Position numbers and translations under genes: made by a program. Below the pieces are notes generated by a model. The model did not search any database. It had not been told where the DNA came from and saw nothing but the letters and a program-made list of their open reading frames with translations. A stretch of 64,000 bases of DNA, from the NCBI RefSeq assembly GCF_017161265.1, contig NZ_CP031393.1, positions 1,302,001 to 1,366,000 on the forward strand, read 5' to 3'. The DNA comes from Treponema medium (GTDB taxonomy: Bacteria > Spirochaetota > Spirochaetia > Treponematales > Treponemataceae). Positions 59,783-64,000 of the stretch are shown here, in pieces (within the stretch, counting starts at the first letter, position 1; every line of letters starts with the position of its first letter).

Positions 59783-60565
59783 ATGAAACGCTCAATCAAA
59801 AAGCTGGTGTTGATACCACTGTTTGCTGCCGGTATCATTGGGACGCTTGTTGCCGAAGATGGTAAAAGTATTGTTCAAAAATCGCTGGATGTACCGCGTC
59901 CGCGTTTTACACACAGTGCTGTAAAAATGGAATTGATCGATTCAAATAATTCCATTGACGAACGTATGATCGAAGAATGGGCAAAAGATCCCGGCGATAA
60001 AACCGGCGCGGCGTTGATTGTATTCCGGTATCCTGCTTCGGTAAAAGATACGCGATTTTTGCAGATCGTGAATAAAGACCGTGCCAATGATAAATGGATA
60101 TATATGCCCGCACTGCGCACAACCCGACGCATTGCTTCCTCAGATGGTTCAAAATCCTTTATGGGAACTGATGCGAGCTATGACGATTTAGAAACACGTA
60201 AGATTGACGAGGATACACACGAGCTGCTGGGAACCGAAACAGTCGGTGCTTATACCTGTTATAAGATTGAATCGATACCGATTAATGCAAAGTCAAGCCA
60301 GTACCTTAAACGAATTTCATACATCGATCAAAAAACATCCATACCGATAAAAATTGAAATGTATGATAAAAAAGGTGCGTTGCTGAAAGTTTTGGAAATT
60401 GAGAAACTCGAACAACAAGGAGCCTATTGGATTCCTATGCAGGGGAAAATGACGAACGTACAAACGAAGCATACTACTCGCATCACCATTCTCAAGCTCG
60501 AATTGGATAAACCGATCAACGATAAAATGTTCACGCAGAATTTTTTAAACACGGGTAAGCTATAA
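59783..60565 (+). CDS. LolA-like outer-membrane lipoprotein-sorting protein
   Basis: 260 residues with a signal peptide (IPLFAAGIIGTLVA). The mature part has the LolA_like pattern: RFLQIVNKDRANDKWIYMPA, SFMGTDASYDDLETRKID, YTCYKIESIP, ISYIDQKTSIPIKIEMYDKK. Such proteins accompany MMPL/RND exporters and are thought to ferry lipid or lipoprotein across the periplasm. GGAGG before the ATG, 11 bases after the exporter stop. Confidence 0.88.
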   Translation: MKRSIKKLVLIPLFAAGIIGTLVAEDGKSIVQKSLDVPRPRFTHSAVKMELIDSNNSIDERMIEEWAKDPGDKTGAALIVFRYPASVKDTRFLQIVNKDRANDKWIYMPALRTTRRIASSDGSKSFMGTDASYDDLETRKIDEDTHELLGTETVGAYTCYKIESIPINAKSSQYLKRISYIDQKTSIPIKIEMYDKKGALLKVLEIEKLEQQGAYWIPMQGKMTNVQTKHTTRITILKLELDKPINDKMFTQNFLNTGKL

Positions 60566-60621
60566 GATAATTCATAAGAAACAAGTGCGCTTTCATACAC
60601 GAATATACGGGGAGGATCAAG

Positions 60622-62511
60622 ATGAAAAAGAAGTTTTTACTGTGGGTGCTGCCAATTGCTTTATTTGGAACGCTGTTTGCGCAGGATTCTTTTTTTGACG
60701 ATGCAGGAGAAATAGCTTCCGATCCTGCGGAAATGAATTTCGGTTTAGCAGAAACGGATGCAAGCAGCACAATGAGTTCAGCTTCGATGAGCAAATCGGA
60801 AAAAACGCTGGAATGGCACGGCTTCGCTAAACTGGATACACGACTTTGGGTACATCCCGATGTAAAACGGGCTGATGCAATTCCTGTGTTCGGACTTACG
60901 GTGAGTCACAGCAACGCTAAAACGGAGTTGTCCGCCGATTTGCAGTTGAATGTGCGGACGATAAAAGATTATCCGCTTGATATTCTGAATGAACTGACGA
61001 TGCGTGTCTATTTAGGCGACTGCGTATTGTCTGCAGGAAAACTGAAATTGGTATGGGGCAAGGGCGATATGATTCACGTACTCGATGTGTTTAATGCGAA
61101 CGACCTTACCGACTTTACCATTCCCGCCTATATAGACCGCAGAATAGGCGAACCGATGGTACACTTTGCCTATAATGCGCCGATCCCGCTGCGGCTTGAA
61201 CTTGCATGGGCTCCGTCAATGACGCCCGACCGTATCGCGTTGAATGGTCCGTGGGTACCTCCACAGCTTCAACAAGCAAAACAGCGCGCACGGGATTATC
61301 TATCTCAGGTTATCAACGATTCCGCTTCTCATTTTTCAGCCTTTTTTGATGAAGCACAACTGCAACAAGCGCTTCATGATCCTATTTCAAAGATACTGAA
61401 AGAAAATATCCCCGATTCAATTACTATTGATATGAAAGATATTGTAGAAAAACTTGATGAAAGTGCTTTGCTTAAAGGTATCGAACCTTTTTTGGTAAAA
61501 CCGCAGATAAAAAAATTGCTGGAAAATCTTGCAAAGCAAAAAATCACCATACCGACTACAGAAATCATTAAAAATTTTTTGCCTCCTAAACCGGACGGAA
61601 CCGAGTATACCGAAGCGGAATTGAAAGCGTTGTTGCAAGGGGAACCTTTTTTAACGCAGGCGACATCTTTTATTGCGAAGCAGATTGCCGATACGGCAAA
61701 AAAAGCAGAGACGGAATTTATTGCGAGCATAAAAAAAGCCGATGCGGTTATCGGGAGCTTTCGGTTTGATGAATTTATAAAAATCGGCATGAACTCTTTT
61801 TTACCCGACATACATAACATCAAATACGGACAGTACGGCATACGCCTTTCCGGTTCGGCAGGACCGGTTGATATGGCAGGACAGTATTATTTTGGTCACT
61901 ATAAGACGCCGTCGATTGATGTAGAGAAGATGCTAAAGAATGCACTTGCCGGTAAAAGCCTCGCCGATTGCGTGCACTATGATCCGGTACATATCTTCGG
62001 TATCGATATTGGTGCGGCTATTGCAATGTTTAATTTAAAATCGGAATTAGCCTATTACATGACAGGTGACTTTAAAGGTACCGATCCCGCAGTACATAAC
62101 AATAGGATTCAGTGGGTGATAGGATTTGACGTTGATATTCCTTTAAATAATATCAATATTAATATCCAAAACCTCGGCGCATGGACACTCGGCTTCAAAC
62201 AGGTAAAAGAAAATAACGGAAACGGGAAATTCGATATGGATTGGAATACATCAGAAAAAGCTACCAACAATAAGTTGATTGTCAACATTTCCGATTCTTG
62301 GTTGCATGAAAACCTTACCGATTCCATAACCTGTATCTGGGGCATAGAACATAACGATTTTGTCATAATGCCTAAGCTGCGTTACCGTATTAAAGACGAA
62401 TTATATGTAGAAGGTACCGGCGCCTATATCTATGCTGCAAACAAAAAGAGCGAGTTTTCAAATTGGAAAAACAACCATTTTATCCAAGCAAGTCTTGAAT
62501 ACCGATTCTAA
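60622..62511 (+). CDS. Outer-membrane beta-barrel-like protein of the RND operon
   Basis: 629 residues with a signal peptide ending GTLFAQ. The mature protein starts with a Ser-rich stretch, then GFAKLDTRLWV and VLSAGKLKLVWGKGDMIH, a DUF1302-like barrel pattern. A helical insert lies at about residues 215-390, and the protein ends ASLEYRF, a C-terminal aromatic typical of barrels. It is probably the outer-membrane partner of the exporter. GGAGG precedes the ATG. Confidence 0.78.
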   Translation: MKKKFLLWVLPIALFGTLFAQDSFFDDAGEIASDPAEMNFGLAETDASSTMSSASMSKSEKTLEWHGFAKLDTRLWVHPDVKRADAIPVFGLTVSHSNAKTELSADLQLNVRTIKDYPLDILNELTMRVYLGDCVLSAGKLKLVWGKGDMIHVLDVFNANDLTDFTIPAYIDRRIGEPMVHFAYNAPIPLRLELAWAPSMTPDRIALNGPWVPPQLQQAKQRARDYLSQVINDSASHFSAFFDEAQLQQALHDPISKILKENIPDSITIDMKDIVEKLDESALLKGIEPFLVKPQIKKLLENLAKQKITIPTTEIIKNFLPPKPDGTEYTEAELKALLQGEPFLTQATSFIAKQIADTAKKAETEFIASIKKADAVIGSFRFDEFIKIGMNSFLPDIHNIKYGQYGIRLSGSAGPVDMAGQYYFGHYKTPSIDVEKMLKNALAGKSLADCVHYDPVHIFGIDIGAAIAMFNLKSELAYYMTGDFKGTDPAVHNNRIQWVIGFDVDIPLNNININIQNLGAWTLGFKQVKENNGNGKFDMDWNTSEKATNNKLIVNISDSWLHENLTDSITCIWGIEHNDFVIMPKLRYRIKDELYVEGTGAYIYAANKKSEFSNWKNNHFIQASLEYRF

Positions 62512-62642
62512 AAAGATGCTCATTGTAAAGAGAGTATTTTCTCCTCTTGATAGATGTGTTCAAGTGTATACATAGCGCGATTGTTTCCTATTGAATCAAA
62601 GGCATACAACGTTTGCTATTGAATAGAGACTATGAATAAACC

Positions 62643-62700
62643 GTATAATATTCATTGACATAAAGCTTTCAATTTGCTATATTAGCAATGAATATTATAC
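62643..62700 (+). promoter_or_regulatory. TetR promoter with perfect inverted-repeat operator
   Basis: A perfect 15-bp inverted repeat, GTATAATATTCATTG (62643-62657) and CAATGAATATTATAC (62686-62700), brackets a promoter TTGACA (62655-62660), 17 bases, TATATT (62678-62683). The left arm touches the -35 box. It is likely autoregulated by the TetR-family product. Confidence 0.7.
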
Positions 62701-62733
62701 AATATATTCACACATATATAAAAAGGGATTAGT

Positions 62734-63330
62734 ATGCCGAAAGCATTTACCGAAGAAGAAAGAATAAAAATAAAAGAAGCGCTTATGGAAACCGCGCTCG
62801 ATTTATTTCACGATAAAGGAACAAAATCCTTGAGCATAGCGGAATTGACCAAACGGGTCGGTATTGCACAGGGGAGTTTTTATAATTTTTGGAAGGATAA
62901 AGATGCTCTGATTATAGAACTCATTGTGTACCGCTCAAATCAAAAACTACGCAATATTGAAAAAAAATTTTCAACTTCACTTACCGACCCGGCGGCATTT
63001 CTTACGGATATGATATACAAATCTTCGATTGATCTTATGATAAAAATTCAAAGTCAGCCTATTTATCAGGATGCGTTTAAGCTCTTTGAAGCAAAGGGGC
63101 AAAATGAGGCACATAAAATTGAAATTCTGTATCAAGATTTTTTAGCAAAGCTGATATGGTATTGGGAACAGCACAGTGCAATTACGCGGGTAGATCAAAA
63201 AGGGTTGATGAGCGCATTTATCGGGAGTGCGGTTTTGTGTTCTCAGTGTTATCAATTTGATGAAGCGTATTTTAATGATGTGCTGCGAACATATATTGCT
63301 GGAGTTGTGCACAAATATATAGAAGTATGA
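62734..63330 (+). CDS. TetR/AcrR-family regulator
   Basis: 198 residues. N-terminal helix-turn-helix: LSIAELTKRVGIAQGSFYNF followed by WKDKDALIIELI, at about residues 29-60. The C-terminal ligand domain is not informative as to inducer. It follows the exporter operon in the same direction but has its own promoter, so it may control both itself and the exporter genes. Confidence 0.9.
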   Translation: MPKAFTEEERIKIKEALMETALDLFHDKGTKSLSIAELTKRVGIAQGSFYNFWKDKDALIIELIVYRSNQKLRNIEKKFSTSLTDPAAFLTDMIYKSSIDLMIKIQSQPIYQDAFKLFEAKGQNEAHKIEILYQDFLAKLIWYWEQHSAITRVDQKGLMSAFIGSAVLCSQCYQFDEAYFNDVLRTYIAGVVHKYIEV

Positions 63331-63412
63331 ATGTAAGCGTTTAAAAGAAAAAGGCATACAGAGAAACCGCACCGAAAATACTGTAAGCGTTTTTCCTTAA
63401 AGGAGTTGAATA

Positions 63413-64000
63413 ATGCGGATAGCTGATTTTACACAGATACATAAAGATGATGTACTCATTGCAGGCGGTAAGGGCGCTAACCTTGGCGAGATGACTGCTG
63501 CGGGAATACCGGTTCCTAAGGGATTTGTGATTACCGCAGATGCGTATCGAGAATTTCTCAAAGAAAATAACATAGATGAAATTATCTTGCGCGTTCTTAC
63601 AGAGGCGCAAACGGATGAACAAGCATTGTTATCCGCAGTCGGTACATTTCGGAAGAAAATCATAACAGGACATTTTCCCGCTCAATTGGAAAAAGAGATA
63701 CGGAATAAATATGCAGAACTCGGAGAAGCTGCGAGAGTTGCGGTTCGCTCATCAGCAACAGCGGAAGATTTACCCGATGCAAGTTTTGCAGGTCAGCAGG
63801 AAACGTATTTAAATGTGCAAGGGATAGAAGATGTCCTGCTTCAAATACGCCATTGTTATGCTTCACTATGGGGAGAGAGAGCGGTACGCTATCGATTTAA
63901 CCAAGGATATAATCAAAGCGCTGTTGCGATTGCCGTTGTCATTCAAGAAATGGTAGAAAGCGAAAAAGCGGGCGTTCTGTTTACCGTCAATCCGGTAACA
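63413..64000 (+). CDS. ppsA: Phosphoenolpyruvate synthase, N-terminal part
   Basis: 196 codons up to the window edge, no stop. The PPDK/PEP synthase ATP-binding N-terminus is clear: GGKGANLGEMTAAGIPVPKG, then RSSATAEDLPDASFAGQQE, CYASLWGERAVRYR and a final AGVLFTVNPVT. It makes phosphoenolpyruvate from pyruvate and ATP. AAGGAG lies before the ATG. Pyruvate phosphate dikinase is the alternative, less likely from RSSATAEDLPDASFAGQQE. Confidence 0.92.
   Translation, partial: MRIADFTQIHKDDVLIAGGKGANLGEMTAAGIPVPKGFVITADAYREFLKENNIDEIILRVLTEAQTDEQALLSAVGTFRKKIITGHFPAQLEKEIRNKYAELGEAARVAVRSSATAEDLPDASFAGQQETYLNVQGIEDVLLQIRHCYASLWGERAVRYRFNQGYNQSAVAIAVVIQEMVESEKAGVLFTVNPVT

Overview
The window is chromosomal DNA from a spirochaete, most likely an oral treponeme of the Treponema vincentii/T. 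medium type. That assignment is an inference from gene content and from a base composition clearly richer in GC than T. denticola. Supporting content includes a Mgl-type sugar importer, a BMP-type nucleoside importer, BspA-like leucine-rich repeat lipoprotein, treponemal outer-membrane and RND genes, and an integron of the unusual T. denticola layout. No species can be fixed from the sequence alone.

Layout. 1-1.3 kb: a decayed ISAs1-family transposase, itself interrupted by a small hairpin element. 1.6-4.5 kb: apt, asnS, recO. 4.5-5.4 kb: a SnoaL-like gene divergent from an HxlR regulator. 5.5-9.1 kb: a chromosomal integron with three AT-rich cassettes, three attC-like sites, a promoter facing into the array and the wreck of an integrase gene. 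Cassettes and integrase lie on the same strand. 9.1-14.2 kb: a SAP-like gene, then the glycerol operon (glpK plus two FAD oxidoreductases). 14.4-17.7 kb: a methyltransferase, a large orphan protein and thioredoxin. 17.9-23.35 kb: the sufCBDS Fe-S assembly operon with a YmdB-like phosphodiesterase. 23.7-25.8 kb: tRNA-Val(CAC), aroC and a DUF3298-like exported protein. 26.4-30.8 kb: the BspA-like lipoprotein and xseA. 31.3-32.4 kb: gap. 32.8-42.7 kb: an eight-gene nucleoside/ribose salvage operon consisting of ADP-ribosylglycohydrolase, BMP binding protein, ABC ATPase, two permeases, nucleoside hydrolase, ribokinase, and a LacI regulator fused to a second ribokinase. 43-45.8 kb: an IS110 remnant and recG. 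45.9-51.6 kb: a two-gene operon encoding a prokaryotic viperin and a 1565-residue protein of unknown family. 52-56.8 kb: mglBAC. 57-63.3 kb: an RND exporter, a LolA-like protein, an outer-membrane protein and a TetR regulator. 63.4 kb to the end: ppsA, cut by the window edge.

The strongest biological leads are three. First, the viperin operon: viperins make antiviral chain-terminating nucleotides, and the large partner gene resembles nothing I recognise. Second, the integron, whose cassettes are short orphan membrane and nuclease-like genes. Third, a family of modular intergenic hairpin elements scattered through almost every long intergenic gap. Their stems vary but keep pairing, while loops (ATCCTT-like) and flanks stay conserved. 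One copy folds on paper into a four-way, cloverleaf-like arrangement, and two copies form the leaders of sufC and gap. Several housekeeping genes (apt, aroC, glpK, xseA, recG) have a -10-like box 6-8 bases before the ATG and no Shine-Dalgarno sequence, which suggests leaderless mRNAs.
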